DNA of 64,000 bases from Phytohabitans aurantiacus (GCF_027923225.1 NZ_BSDI01000015.1:1-64000); one strand, 5' to 3'; positions 24,397-35,175 are shown, counted from the first letter of the stretch. The notes: generated from the sequence alone by a model not told the origin. A program made the numbers and translations.

Positions 24397-24479
24397 CGTG
24401 ACCTCCTCGTCCCCGAACCGTGACGCTACCGGGGCCAGTCCCCCGGAACCGGTAACCGGGCGGCCCCGTCCGAGAAACC

Positions 24480-25382
24480 ATGCGAATCAGATGGTGGCTC
24501 GGCGCGACGAGTGTCGCGATAGCTGTGTTGATGGGCGGTTGCGGCAGCGGCGACGACGGAGGAAGCGCTACCGATAGCGCCGCGGGTAGTGCCGCGAACG
24601 AGCAGGCCGCGAAGCAGGGGGCCGCGGAGGCGCCGCAGGGTGCCGCCCCCGACGCGAACAAGGCCGAAGGCGGTCAGGCCGGCGCGCCCGTGGAGTTCCG
24701 GAAGGACGACCGGGCGATCATCTACACGGGTTCGATCTCGGTACGCGTCGACGACGTGGAGCGGGCCGCGACCCGGGCCACCTCGATCGCCACCGGGGCC
24801 GGCGGTTTCGTCGGCGGTGACAAGCGCAGCAGCGGCGGCTCGTACACCGAGGCCACGATCACGCTCCGGATACCGGCCGGCAAGTTCGCCGGCGTGGTCG
24901 ACGAGCTGGCCGGGCTCGGCAAGCAGGAACGCCGCGACATCAACACCGAAGACGTGACCGAGGAGGCGCTCGACCTCGACGCCCGGATCGCCACCCAGCG
25001 GGCCAGGGTCGACAGCGGCCGGCGGCTGCTCGCACAGGCCAAGACGCTGGCCGACCTGGTGATGCTGGAGAGCGAGCTGGCCAAGCGCGAGGCCGACCTG
25101 GCGTCGCTGGAGGCGAAGAAGCGCCGGCTCGACGACCTCACCGCGCTCTCGACGATCACGGTGGAGCTGCTGGGGCCGGGCGCGACGCTGCCCGAGGAGG
25201 ACGATGACGCGACCGGGTTCCTGGCCGGCCTCAAGGGCGGCTGGAAGGCTCTCGCCGCGACCTTCGGGGTGCTGGTGACGGTGCTGGGCGCCCTGCTCCC
25301 ATGGCTGGTCGCGCTGGGCGTTCCGGCCCTGGGCGGCGTGTGGCTGTACCGCCGACTCCGCCGCCCGCGGCCGTCTACGTGA
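24480..25382 (+). CDS. DUF4349 lipoprotein
   Basis: The 300-residue protein starts with a lipoprotein signal (Arg-rich start, hydrophobic stretch, LMGGC lipobox with Cys about residue 21), then a Gly/Ala/Ser-rich spacer. The DUF4349 domain covers about 75-265: YTGSISVRVDDVERAATRAT, RIPAGKFAGVVDELAGLGK and a coiled coil (VDSGRRLLAQAKTLADLVML). A C-terminal transmembrane helix and an Arg-rich end follow. It is probably anchored at both ends on the outer membrane face. Function unknown. It converges with the amidohydrolase, 7 bp between stops. Confidence 0.88.
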   Translation: MRIRWWLGATSVAIAVLMGGCGSGDDGGSATDSAAGSAANEQAAKQGAAEAPQGAAPDANKAEGGQAGAPVEFRKDDRAIIYTGSISVRVDDVERAATRATSIATGAGGFVGGDKRSSGGSYTEATITLRIPAGKFAGVVDELAGLGKQERRDINTEDVTEEALDLDARIATQRARVDSGRRLLAQAKTLADLVMLESELAKREADLASLEAKKRRLDDLTALSTITVELLGPGATLPEEDDDATGFLAGLKGGWKALAATFGVLVTVLGALLPWLVALGVPALGGVWLYRRLRRPRPST

Positions 25383-25389
25383 TCGTGAA

Positions 25390-26655
25390 CTACAGCGAGA
25401 CCGTGGACAGGGCGGCCAGCGCGGTGTGGACCATCACCCGGACGCCGTACCCGATGGCCCGCTCGTCCACGTCGAAGCCGGACTGGTGGATGTCGAGCTT
25501 GACCCCCGAGCCTGGCGTGCTCGTGCCCAGCCGGATCATCGCACCCGGCACCTGCTCCAGGTAGAACGCGAAGTCTTCGCCACCCATGCTGATCTCGGCC
25601 TCGACCACCCGGTCGGGGCCGAGCGCGGCACCGGCCGCACCCGCGATGATCGCTGAGGCCATCCGGTCGTTGATCACCGGCGGCACGCCGCGCGTGTAGA
25701 TCACCTCGGCGCTGGCCCCGGTGCCCGCCACCACGTCCTGCACGAGCTTGGTGATCAGCTCGGGCGCCTCGCGCCACGCCTCACGGTTGAGCACCCGCAC
25801 GGTGCCCTTGATGCTGCCCTCGCCCGGGATCGCGTTGTACGCCTCACCCGCGTGCACCCGCCCCCAGACCATCGACACGCCAGCCCGCGGGTCGACACGC
25901 CGGTCGAGCAGCGACGGCACGTCGACGATCACGCGGCCGAGCGCGTGGATCAGGTCGGCGGTCAGGTGTGGCCGGGCAGTGTGCCCGCCCGGGCCGGTCA
26001 GCTTCACCTCGACGGTGTCGGCCGCCGCGGTGAACGGGCCGGAACGCACGCCCACCAGGCCGGCGGGCAGCTGCGGCGCGCAGTGCAGGGCGTAGATGCC
26101 GGCGACGTCCTTCAGGCCGCCCGCGTCGATCACGTCGGGCGCGCCGGACGGGATGCACTCCTCGGCCGGCTGGAAGATCAGCCGGACTCGTCCGGGCAGT
26201 TCGTCGCGCTCGGCGAGCTGGGCCAGCGCGAGGCCGACCCCGAGCAGGATGGTCGTGTGCACGTCGTGCCCGCAGGCGTGCGCCACGCCTTCCACAGTGG
26301 ATCGGTACGGGACGTCCTTGCCGTCCGGCAACGGAAGCGCGTCGAGGTCCGCCCGGAGGGCGATCACCCGGTCGCCGTGGCCAATATCACAGATCACTCC
26401 GTTCCCCTTGGGTAGGAAACGGGGGCTCAGGCCGGCGACCGCCAGCTCGCGAGCGACCAGCGCGGCAGTCTCGAACTCCTGGCCCGAAAGCTCCGGATGG
26501 GCGTGAATGTGACGGCGTACAGCTACCAGCTCCGCGCCCCGGGAGGCGAGCCAACGGTCCAGCTGACCTGGCAAAGGGTCTGCCCCGGGTGGTGTCTCGG
26601 GCCAGGACGATGCCAGTGGGCTGCCGCTCTCGGGCAGCGTCAACGCAGTCGTCAC
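25390..26655 (-). CDS. M20-family amidohydrolase
   Basis: The 421-residue metallopeptidase-fold protein matches aminoacylase/IAA-amino acid hydrolase types: RRHIHAHPELSGQEFET, metal site HACGHDVHTT, PAEECIPSG, dimerisation domain with GPGGHTARPH, and EISMGGEDFAFYLEQVPGA. It likely cleaves an N-acyl or peptide-like amide. I chose the GTG at 26655 because the in-frame stretch upstream has much lower GC at third positions than this genome's genes. An ATG at 26829 with GGAGG 10 nt upstream is an alternative. Confidence 0.87.
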   Translation of the reverse strand: MTTALTLPESGSPLASSWPETPPGADPLPGQLDRWLASRGAELVAVRRHIHAHPELSGQEFETAALVARELAVAGLSPRFLPKGNGVICDIGHGDRVIALRADLDALPLPDGKDVPYRSTVEGVAHACGHDVHTTILLGVGLALAQLAERDELPGRVRLIFQPAEECIPSGAPDVIDAGGLKDVAGIYALHCAPQLPAGLVGVRSGPFTAAADTVEVKLTGPGGHTARPHLTADLIHALGRVIVDVPSLLDRRVDPRAGVSMVWGRVHAGEAYNAIPGEGSIKGTVRVLNREAWREAPELITKLVQDVVAGTGASAEVIYTRGVPPVINDRMASAIIAGAAGAALGPDRVVEAEISMGGEDFAFYLEQVPGAMIRLGTSTPGSGVKLDIHQSGFDVDERAIGYGVRVMVHTALAALSTVSL

Positions 26656-27004
26656 GTCTGATTCTCGATCACTGTGAATGGGATAGGACTTGGACAGCCT
26701 AGACCGAAAACGGTGACGCTGCGCAACATCGTTCTGGTAGTGGTCTGAGCGCGCTGCGTCACGAATGCCCTGGTAGGAGCGCTCCGCAAGCCTGGGAACA
26801 CTGTTAGCGTCGTTATCGAACGCTGACATGTGTCCCACACCTCCTACAACGAGTAACCGTCACGTCGGTCACGAGCGACACGTGAAACGCGACAAATTGC
26901 CCTCGGGGAGATCCCGGCGGCCTGATCTTCCAGCCTGGCACGCGGGTGATCGCAGCGCCGGACACTCCGTCCGTCAGGTCTAGCCCAATACCCCGTTACG
27001 CCCT
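26656..27004 (-). other. Long gap between mutase and amidohydrolase genes
   Basis: About 350 bp without a convincing gene. It is less GC-rich than its surroundings. It contains GGAGG (26839-26843 as CCTCC on the plus strand) 10 nt ahead of an ATG at 26829 whose frame runs into the amidohydrolase. It probably holds the amidohydrolase promoter and leader. I see no riboswitch, tRNA or strong terminator. Confidence 0.5.
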
Positions 27005-28588
<1,584 letters not shown>

Positions 28589-28594
28589 AGCGGG

Positions 28595-28600
28595 ATCGTA
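28595..28600 (-). promoter_or_regulatory. Leaderless-type -10 box for the mutase gene
   Basis: On the minus strand TACGAT is followed by 6 nt (CCCGCT) and the ATG at 28588, without a ribosome site. Confidence 0.5.
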
Positions 28601-28731
28601 TGGCTACGGAGGGCGGGACAGGGTGAGGGATACCACACAATTCCCGCACGCACTGCGCATAGCCCAGCACGAGGGGTCATGTTCTCGCGTCTGGCTTTTC
28701 TCTGAGGCGAGCACCCCGCAAGATAGGGGGG

Positions 28732-30639
28732 TTGGATTCCCAGCCCCTCGATCCCCCCTCGGTGGCATTACCAGTGACTCAGATTCCGACGTGGAGTGGC
28801 GGACAAGTCAGCCCCACCAACGGACGCGCGGCACCAGGCACCACCATTGGCGGACGGTACACATTGCGTGCGGCCGTGGGACACGGCGGCATGGGCACGG
28901 TCTGGCGCGCCGCTGACACGCTGCTCCGCCGCGACGTGGCCGTCAAAGAGGTCGTCCTGCCGCCCGGCCTGGCGCCGAGCGACCGCGACGCGATGTACGA
29001 GCGCACCCTCCGCGAGGCGCGTGCCGCGGCCGCCCTGCAACACCCGGCGGTCGTGCAGGTCTACGACGTGGTCCACGAGGGCGGCCGCCCCTGGATCGTC
29101 ATGGAACTGCTCGACGCGCGCAGCCTCGCCGACATGATCATTGAGGACGGTCCGGTACCGCTGCGGGCCGTCGCGAAGATCGGCATCGCCCTGCTCGGCG
29201 CGCTGGAGGTGGCACACGCGATCGGCGTGCTGCACCGCGACGTCAAGCCCGCCAACGTGCTGATCTGCTCCGACGGCCGCTGCGTGCTCACCGACTTCGG
29301 CGTGGCTCGCATGCAGACCGAGGTGCAGCTCACCACGCCCGGCATGGTGCTCGGCTCGCCCCACTTCATCTCCCCGGAGCGGGCCATGGGGCAAGACTTC
29401 GGCCCGCCCAGTGACCTGTTCTCGCTCGGTGTGACGCTCTACACCGCTGTGGAGGGGCGGCCGCCGTTCGACAAGGGTGACCCGATCGAGACCATGCACG
29501 CCGTGGTCGAAGACCCGCCGGCACCGCCGACCCGGGCCGGTGCGCTCACTCAGGTGCTCATGGGCCTGCTGGAAAAGGATCCGGCCCGGCGGTACGACGT
29601 CACGATGGCCCGCACGATGCTCCGCGAGCTGCTCGCCGGCCCGCTGGCCAGCAAGGCGACCGGGCACATGATGACGGACCCGTACGCCGTCGTGCCCGCA
29701 CAGCGCAGCACCTGGCAGCCGCCGGCACCGGCGCCCGCCCCCACGCCCGCGCCACCGGCTGGCGGCCAGATCGGCGGCCGGGCGATGCTCCAGCCGGGCG
29801 AGTCGCTCACCGACCGGCTCAAGGAACTGGGCAAGAAGCCGAAGCCCGCACCGGTCGAGCTGCCGCCGACGGGGGCGTATCCCGCACCCGCTGACCGCAC
29901 CGTCCCCATCCATGCCGCCCCGGTGCCCAACGACATGCCCACCGGCGTGCACCCCTCGCCGCAGTGGGCCCAGCCCCAGCGGGCCGCCAAGCCCGCCGCC
30001 CTCGACACGGCCAAGCGCATCGGCGCCGACCTGATGACCACCGTCCAGCGATGGCCGCGCAAGGTGCAGATCGGCGCGGCGGCCGGGCTCGCGGCGGTCG
30101 TGCTGCTCGGCGTCATCGTGCTCGCGAGCGGCGGCGACGAGGTCAGGAACAATCCCGCCCAGGTCGGCTCGACCGAGCAGGCGGCGCCGGCCTTCCCCAC
30201 CCAGACCCACTCCGAGCGCGGCGTCACCGTCAACGTGCCAGACGGCTGGAAGAAGAGCAGCGCCAATCTCTACATCGACTACACGGACCCCGACGACAGC
30301 GGTCGCCGGGTGCGCATCCTGGTCGAAGACGCCAACTCCAACCCGGCGCCCACGCGCTTCATGGAGATCGCCGGAAACGGGCTGAAGAAGAACACCAAGA
30401 CGTGTGTCCGGCCGTACAAGCAGGTGGGGCTGACCGAGGTCGAGGTCGGTGGCAAGCCGGCCGGCGAGCTCGAATACACCTGCGGCTCCGGCAACACCAT
30501 GCGGCACGGCGTGTGGCGGGCGATCGTCCAGAACGGCAAGGCGTATTCGTTCTACCTGACCGCGACCGAGAGCAGGTTCGACGAGAGCAAGGTCATCTTC
30601 GACGAGATGGTGCGAACATTCCAGGTCTCGGCGAGCTGA
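28732..30639 (+). CDS. Membrane Ser/Thr protein kinase (PknB-like)
   Basis: The 635-residue Hanks-type kinase has the glycine loop GHGGMGTVW (about 50-58), Lys in VAVKE (72), HRDVKPANV (168-176), DFGVAR (188-193) and SPERAMG. A Pro-rich juxtamembrane linker (about 325-435) leads to one transmembrane helix (about 446-466) and a ~170-residue extracellular domain with two Cys and the pattern SERGVTVNVPDGWKKSS. No PASTA repeats, so it is not PknB proper. The start is taken as TTG at 28732; a GTG at 28762 or 28774 would also keep the kinase domain. Confidence 0.92.
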   Translation: MDSQPLDPPSVALPVTQIPTWSGGQVSPTNGRAAPGTTIGGRYTLRAAVGHGGMGTVWRAADTLLRRDVAVKEVVLPPGLAPSDRDAMYERTLREARAAAALQHPAVVQVYDVVHEGGRPWIVMELLDARSLADMIIEDGPVPLRAVAKIGIALLGALEVAHAIGVLHRDVKPANVLICSDGRCVLTDFGVARMQTEVQLTTPGMVLGSPHFISPERAMGQDFGPPSDLFSLGVTLYTAVEGRPPFDKGDPIETMHAVVEDPPAPPTRAGALTQVLMGLLEKDPARRYDVTMARTMLRELLAGPLASKATGHMMTDPYAVVPAQRSTWQPPAPAPAPTPAPPAGGQIGGRAMLQPGESLTDRLKELGKKPKPAPVELPPTGAYPAPADRTVPIHAAPVPNDMPTGVHPSPQWAQPQRAAKPAALDTAKRIGADLMTTVQRWPRKVQIGAAAGLAAVVLLGVIVLASGGDEVRNNPAQVGSTEQAAPAFPTQTHSERGVTVNVPDGWKKSSANLYIDYTDPDDSGRRVRILVEDANSNPAPTRFMEIAGNGLKKNTKTCVRPYKQVGLTEVEVGGKPAGELEYTCGSGNTMRHGVWRAIVQNGKAYSFYLTATESRFDESKVIFDEMVRTFQVSAS

Positions 30640-30706
30640 TTTCACCCTCGGCTTGTTTTCGCCCTCGGTCGCCGAACCGCAACGGACACGTGCTATCAAA
30701 GCTGGC

Positions 30707-32323
30707 ATGGATGAACTTCGCGAACGCGCGGAGGCTTGGCTCCACGACGACCCTGACCCGGTGACCCGCGAGGAGCTGCGCGGCGTCATCGACAGGCTCC
30801 CGGAGACCGCCGCCGACCTCGCTGACCGCTTCGCCGGGCGGTTGGCGTTCGGCACCGCCGGGCTGCGGGGCCCGCTGCGCGCCGGCCCCAACGGCATGAA
30901 CCTCGCCGTCGTCACGCAGGCAGCGGCCGGCCTGGTCACGTGGCTCAAGGCCCGTGGCGCGGCGGGTCCGCTCGTCATCGGGTACGACGCCAGGCACGGC
31001 TCGAAAGCGTTCGCCGAGCAGACCGCACGGGTAGCCACCGGGGCGGGACGGCCCGCGCTGGTGCTGCCCCGGCCGCTGCCCACGCCCGTGCTCGCGTACG
31101 CGATCCGCACCCTCGGCGCGGCCGCCGGCGTCATGGTCACCGCGAGCCACAACCCGCCCCAGGACAACGGATACAAGGTCTACCTGGATGATGGTGCCCA
31201 GATCGTCCCGCCCGCCGACCGCGAAATCGAAGCCGCCATCCAGGCGGTCGGCCCGCTGTCGGCGGTACCGCTCGGCGAGCCGGGCGAGATCCTGGGCGAG
31301 GAGCTGATCACCTCCTATGTGGACGGGGCGGCCGCCGTCGTCGAGCCCGACGGGCCGCGGGAGCTTGCCGTGGCGTACACCCCGCTGCACGGGGTCGGCG
31401 CGCCGGTGTTCGCGGCGGCGTTCGCGCGGGCCGGATTCGCCAGGCCCGCGGTGGTGGCGGAGCAGGCCGAGCCCGACCCCGACTTCCCGACCGTGGCGTT
31501 TCCCAACCCCGAGGAGCCGGGCGCGGTCGACCGGCTGATCGCGCTCGCCACCGCCAACGGCGCCGACATCGCGATCGCCAACGATCCAGACGCCGACCGG
31601 TGCGCGGTGGCCGTGCCTGACCCCGTGCGCGGGTGGCGGATGCTGCGGGGCGACGAGGTCGGCGTGCTGATCGCCGATCACCTCATGCGCAGGGGTGTGC
31701 GTGGCCGGTACGCCACCACGATCGTGTCGTCGTCGCTGCTCAAGGCCCTGTGTGAGGCCCGAGGCGTGCCGTACGGCGAGACGCTGACCGGGTTCAAGTG
31801 GATCGTGCGGGCCGGCGACGACCTCGCCTACGGGTACGAGGAGGCGCTCGGGTACTGCGTGGCGCCGCGGCACGTGCGCGACAAGGACGGCATCACGGCC
31901 GCGCTGCTGGTGGCCGAGCTCGCCGCTGGTCTCAAGGCGGAGCTGCGCACCCTCACCGACCGGCTCGACGAGATCGCGGCCGAGTTCGGCGTGTACGCCA
32001 CCGACCAGCTCTCCGTGCGGGTCGACGCGCCCCACGAGATCCAGGACATCATGGCCCACCTGCGCGCCAAGACCCCCGACGCGCTCCTGGACGAGCCGAT
32101 CACCTCGGTCGAAGACCTGCTGCCCGACGCCGACGTGGTGATCCTGCGCACCGGCACGGCTCGGGTGGTGGTGCGGCCATCGGGCACCGAGCCGAAGCTC
32201 AAGGCGTACCTGGAGGTCGTCGAGCCTGTCGTGGAGGACGACATCCCCGCTGCCCGGGAACGCGCGGCCGCCTCGGTCCGTGCCCTCCGCACCGAAACCG
32301 CCGCCGCGCTGGGCATCTGGTAG
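30707..32323 (+). CDS. Phosphoglucomutase/phosphomannomutase (phospho-sugar mutase)
   Basis: The 538-residue alpha-D-phosphohexomutase has FGTAGLRGPLRAGPNGMN, the phosphoserine loop VMVTASHNPPQDNGYKVY, the metal site ANDPDADRCAV, sugar loop GYEEALGYCVAP and phosphate loop VRPSGTEPKLKAYL. It interconverts hexose 1- and 6-phosphates for glycogen, trehalose or wall precursors. I use the ATG at 30707; TATCAA ends 7 nt before it, so a leaderless start is possible. It converges with the GOLPH3-like gene, 3 bp apart. Confidence 0.93.
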   Translation: MDELRERAEAWLHDDPDPVTREELRGVIDRLPETAADLADRFAGRLAFGTAGLRGPLRAGPNGMNLAVVTQAAAGLVTWLKARGAAGPLVIGYDARHGSKAFAEQTARVATGAGRPALVLPRPLPTPVLAYAIRTLGAAAGVMVTASHNPPQDNGYKVYLDDGAQIVPPADREIEAAIQAVGPLSAVPLGEPGEILGEELITSYVDGAAAVVEPDGPRELAVAYTPLHGVGAPVFAAAFARAGFARPAVVAEQAEPDPDFPTVAFPNPEEPGAVDRLIALATANGADIAIANDPDADRCAVAVPDPVRGWRMLRGDEVGVLIADHLMRRGVRGRYATTIVSSSLLKALCEARGVPYGETLTGFKWIVRAGDDLAYGYEEALGYCVAPRHVRDKDGITAALLVAELAAGLKAELRTLTDRLDEIAAEFGVYATDQLSVRVDAPHEIQDIMAHLRAKTPDALLDEPITSVEDLLPDADVVILRTGTARVVVRPSGTEPKLKAYLEVVEPVVEDDIPAARERAAASVRALRTETAAALGIW

Positions 32324-32326
32324 CGG

Positions 32327-33007
32327 TCAGGGGCGGGGGGCGCCCAGCGCCGCGTGGATGGCACGAGCGAGGGTGGCGATCACCAGGGCGACCGACGGAC
32401 GGATCGTGGACTCCTCGAGGCTCACCTCGCCGCTGAACCCGGCGCTGCCGCCGATCTTCTCGAGCTGGTTGTGCGCCTCACGCACCTCGTCGCCGGTCAG
32501 TCCGAGCCTGGGCTCCATGCGCACCGCCGCGACCAGCGTGGCCAGCGCCGCCGTGCGCTCGTCCGGTGGCTCGCCGCCGCCGAGCGCCTTGGTGAGCCGG
32601 GCGCGGATGTCGGTCTCGACGCTGCCGTCCACCGTCGGGTACCGGTGCACGTGGATGAAGCCCAGCGCGGTCTCGTCGACGTCCCGGATCACGCCACGGG
32701 AGCACAGGTCGGCGAGTACCCGGTCGCGCAGGCCGTGCCGCAGCCGCTGTACCCAGGAGGCGGGCGAGTGCGGCGAGTCTTCGGAGATCCGCCGCAGCAC
32801 GTCGTCGGCGATCGGCTCGCCGGTCGGCGTGGCGTCGGTGACCACGATCATGCCGTCCGAGTACGCCACCTTGCCGGCGAGCGCCAACTCCACCAGCACA
32901 GCGGCGGCCATGCCCAGGTCAAGCCCGATACGCGAGCCGACCGCCTTGCCGGACACGTCGTCGTACGCGAGCAGGAGGAGCTCTTCGGGCAATGCAACGG
33001 TGGTCAT
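32327..33007 (-). CDS. GPP34/GOLPH3-family phosphoprotein
   Basis: The 226-residue protein starts LPEELLLLAYDDVSGKAVGS and keeps the GOLPH3 pattern LGMAAAVLVELALAGKV and SWVQRLRHGLRDRVLADLCS. The eukaryotic relative binds phosphatidylinositol 4-phosphate on Golgi membranes; bacterial members are widespread in actinobacteria with unknown role, probably membrane-associated. On the minus strand TACCGT lies 8 nt before the ATG, and the divergent NUDIX gene starts 50 bp away. Confidence 0.88.
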   Translation of the reverse strand: MTTVALPEELLLLAYDDVSGKAVGSRIGLDLGMAAAVLVELALAGKVAYSDGMIVVTDATPTGEPIADDVLRRISEDSPHSPASWVQRLRHGLRDRVLADLCSRGVIRDVDETALGFIHVHRYPTVDGSVETDIRARLTKALGGGEPPDERTAALATLVAAVRMEPRLGLTGDEVREAHNQLEKIGGSAGFSGEVSLEESTIRPSVALVIATLARAIHAALGAPRP

Positions 33008-33044
33008 GGCCTGGAACGGTAATCGGTCTCGGCATCCTGTGCAT

Positions 33045-33050
33045 TAACCT
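33045..33050 (+). promoter_or_regulatory. Leaderless-type -10 box for the NUDIX gene
   Basis: TAACCT is followed by 7 nt (CCCCGGC) and the GTG at 33058. It decides this start over the longer open frame. Confidence 0.6.
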
Positions 33051-33057
33051 CCCCGGC

Positions 33058-33546
33058 GTGCAGGCCATTCTCGCCACGCTGGGGTACGTGCTGTCGCCCG
33101 ATCGGCGCCGATTGCTCATGATCCGTCGGGATACCCGCCCGGACGACGTGCACTTCGGGTATCACAACGGGCTCGGTGGGAAGGTCGAGCCCGACGAAGA
33201 CGTGGTCAGCGGGATGCGCCGCGAGATCCGGGAAGAGGCCGGCATCGAGTGCGAGGCGCTGGAGCTGGCCGGCACGATCTCGTGGCCGGGGTTCGGGCGC
33301 GGTGGCGAGCACTGGTTCGGGTTCCTGTTCCGGGTACCCGAGTGGACCGGTGAGCCGCTGGAGGGCAACGACGAGGGCACGCTGGTGTGGCGGGAGCTCG
33401 ACGACGTGCTGGCCGGCCGCGTACCCATGTGGGAGAGCGACCGGCACTTCCTGCCCCTTGTCTTCGCCGAGCGCCCGCGCGTGTTCCACGGTGTCATGCC
33501 CTTCGCCCAGGGCCGCGCCCTGAGCTGGTCTTACACCGAGCTCTAG
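33058..33546 (+). CDS. NUDIX hydrolase (MutT-like)
   Basis: The 162-residue protein contains an exact NUDIX box, GX5EX7REUXEEXGU, read as GKVEPDEDVVSGMRREIREE followed by AGI. The surrounding HFGYHNGLGGKVEPDE and C-terminal LSWSYTEL resemble MTH1/MutT-type 8-oxo-dGTP diphosphatases. It probably hydrolyses an oxidised or dinucleoside phosphate. GTG at 33058 is preceded by a TANNNT box at leaderless distance. It converges with upp, 2 bp between stops. Confidence 0.92.
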   Translation: MQAILATLGYVLSPDRRRLLMIRRDTRPDDVHFGYHNGLGGKVEPDEDVVSGMRREIREEAGIECEALELAGTISWPGFGRGGEHWFGFLFRVPEWTGEPLEGNDEGTLVWRELDDVLAGRVPMWESDRHFLPLVFAERPRVFHGVMPFAQGRALSWSYTEL

Positions 33547-33548
33547 AG

Positions 33549-34181
33549 CTAGAAGCGGGGCATGCCGCCGAACTGGCGGTCGCCGGCGTCGCCGAGGCCC
33601 GGCACGATGAACGCCTTGTCGTTCAGGCCCTCGTCGATCGCGGCCGTGACCAGGCGCAACGGCAGGCCCGACCGCTCCAACCGCTCGACACCCGCGGGCG
33701 CCGCGAGCACGCACAGCACGGTGATGTCGGTCGCGCCGCGCTCGGTGAGCAGCCGGCAGCAGTGCTCCAGCGAGCCGCCAGTGGCGAGCATCGGGTCCAG
33801 GACCAGCACCGGAAGGTTCGTGAGGTCGACGGGCAGCGACTCCATGTACGCCCGGGGCTCGAAGGTGTGCTCGTCGCGGGCCAGCCCGACGAAGCCCATG
33901 GACGACTCCGGCAGCAGGGCCAGCGCCGAGTCGGCCATGCCGAGGCCGGCGCGCAGCACGGGTACCAGCAGCGGCGGCGCGGCCAGCCGGGTGCCGCGGG
34001 TGGGCGCCACGGGCGTGTCGATCTGGTAGTGCTCGACGGCCGAGGTGCGGGTGGCCTCGTACACCAGCATGGTGGTGAGTTCGTGCAGCGCGGCGCGGAA
34101 CGCCGCCGAATCGGTGCGGGCATCGCGCATCGCGGTCAGCCGCGACTGGGCAAGGGGATGATCAACCACGAGTACGTCCAC
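33549..34181 (-). CDS. upp: Uracil phosphoribosyltransferase
   Basis: UPRT makes UMP from uracil and PRPP. The 210-residue protein has VPVLRAGLGMADSALALLP, the PRPP loop VLVLDPMLATGGS and the uracil-binding end GLGDAGDRQFG. Length is normal. The start is the GTG at 34181; the longer open frame over deoC is a shadow. It is divergent from deoC with only 40 bp between start codons, pairing pyrimidine salvage with deoxynucleoside breakdown. Confidence 0.95.
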   Translation of the reverse strand: MDVLVVDHPLAQSRLTAMRDARTDSAAFRAALHELTTMLVYEATRTSAVEHYQIDTPVAPTRGTRLAAPPLLVPVLRAGLGMADSALALLPESSMGFVGLARDEHTFEPRAYMESLPVDLTNLPVLVLDPMLATGGSLEHCCRLLTERGATDITVLCVLAAPAGVERLERSGLPLRLVTAAIDEGLNDKAFIVPGLGDAGDRQFGGMPRF

Positions 34182-34188
34182 GGCCGTC

Positions 34189-34214
34189 AACCTACCTTCC
34201 CGTCTGTCTAGACT
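34189..34214. promoter_or_regulatory. Back-to-back leaderless promoters of upp and deoC
   Basis: TAGGTT (34194-34189, minus strand) is 7 nt before the upp GTG, and TAGACT (34209-34214, plus strand) is 7 nt before the deoC ATG. Both are TANNNT-N7-start. The two -10 boxes are only 14 bp apart, so the two polymerases would compete for the 40-bp gap. Confidence 0.65.
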
Positions 34215-34221
34215 CGGCGGT

Positions 34222-35172
34222 ATGACGGCGACAGCTACCTCGGCGTTCGCCGACATCGGGCGGTCGGACGCGGCGTTACGCACGTTCCTGCATGGATTGC
34301 CCGGTGTCGACCAGGTCGGCGCCGAGCAGCGCGCCGCGATGCTGGGCACCCGCTCGATCAAGACGACCGCCAAGGCGTGGGCCATCGACCTCGCGATCCG
34401 GATGGTCGACCTCACCACGCTGGAGGGTGCCGACACCCCGGGCAAGGTGCGGGCGCTGTGCGCCAAGGCACGCCGCCCCGATCCGGCCGACCCTGAGGCA
34501 CCCGCGGTCGCGGCGGTCTGCGTGTACCCGTCGATGGTGCCCGTCGCCGCCGAGGCCCTGCGTGGCTCGGGTGTCCACCTCGCGAGCGTCGCCACCGCTT
34601 TCCCCTCCGGCCAGGCCCCGCTCGACGTCAAGATCGCCGACACCCGGGCGGCTGTGGCGGCCGGCGCCGACGAGATCGACATGGTGATCAGCCGGGGTGC
34701 CTTCCTGTCCGGCCGGTACGCCGAGGTGTACGACGAGATCGTGGCCGTCAAGGAGGCCTGCGGCGACGCGCACCTCAAGGTGATCCTGGAGACCGGCGAG
34801 CTCGCCACGTACGACAACGTGCGCCGCGCCTCGTGGCTGGCCATGCTGGCCGGCGGCGACTTCATCAAGACATCGACCGGCAAGGTCCCGGTGGCCGCCA
34901 CCCTTCCGGTGACGCTCGTGATGCTGGAGGCCGTCCGCGACTTCCGGGCCGCGACCGGCCGGCAGGTGGGCGTCAAGCCGGCCGGCGGCATCCGCACCAC
35001 GAAAGACGCGATCAAGTACCTCGTCGTGGTCAACGAGACCGCCGGCGCGGACTGGCTCGATCCGGACTGGTTCCGCTTCGGCGCCTCGACGCTGCTCAAC
35101 GACCTGCTGATGCAGCGCACCAAGCTCAGGACCGGGCACTACTCCGGCCCGGACTACTTCACGGTGGACTGA
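34222..35172 (+). CDS. deoC: Deoxyribose-phosphate aldolase
   Basis: DeoC cleaves 2-deoxyribose 5-phosphate to glyceraldehyde 3-phosphate and acetaldehyde. The 316-residue class I aldolase has MVDLTTLEG, EIDMVISRGAFLSGRY, the Schiff-base Lys in DFIKTSTGK and the second Lys in GVKPAGGIRTTKDA. About 50 residues longer than the E. coli enzyme, as in the long DeoC subgroup. Two aldehyde dehydrogenase-family genes follow 3 nt later, one of which could oxidise the released acetaldehyde. Confidence 0.95.
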   Translation: MTATATSAFADIGRSDAALRTFLHGLPGVDQVGAEQRAAMLGTRSIKTTAKAWAIDLAIRMVDLTTLEGADTPGKVRALCAKARRPDPADPEAPAVAAVCVYPSMVPVAAEALRGSGVHLASVATAFPSGQAPLDVKIADTRAAVAAGADEIDMVISRGAFLSGRYAEVYDEIVAVKEACGDAHLKVILETGELATYDNVRRASWLAMLAGGDFIKTSTGKVPVAATLPVTLVMLEAVRDFRAATGRQVGVKPAGGIRTTKDAIKYLVVVNETAGADWLDPDWFRFGASTLLNDLLMQRTKLRTGHYSGPDYFTVD

Positions 35173-35175
35173 ACC

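Noticed and set aside
26839..27004. Cobalamin riboswitch near the mutase gene
   Set aside because: The gap lies downstream of the mutase, not upstream, and shows no B12-box-like sequence.
33549..35123. 524-residue fused frame including upp
   Set aside because: The upstream 310 residues are the antisense shadow of deoC; the leaderless promoter and normal UPRT length set the start at 34181.
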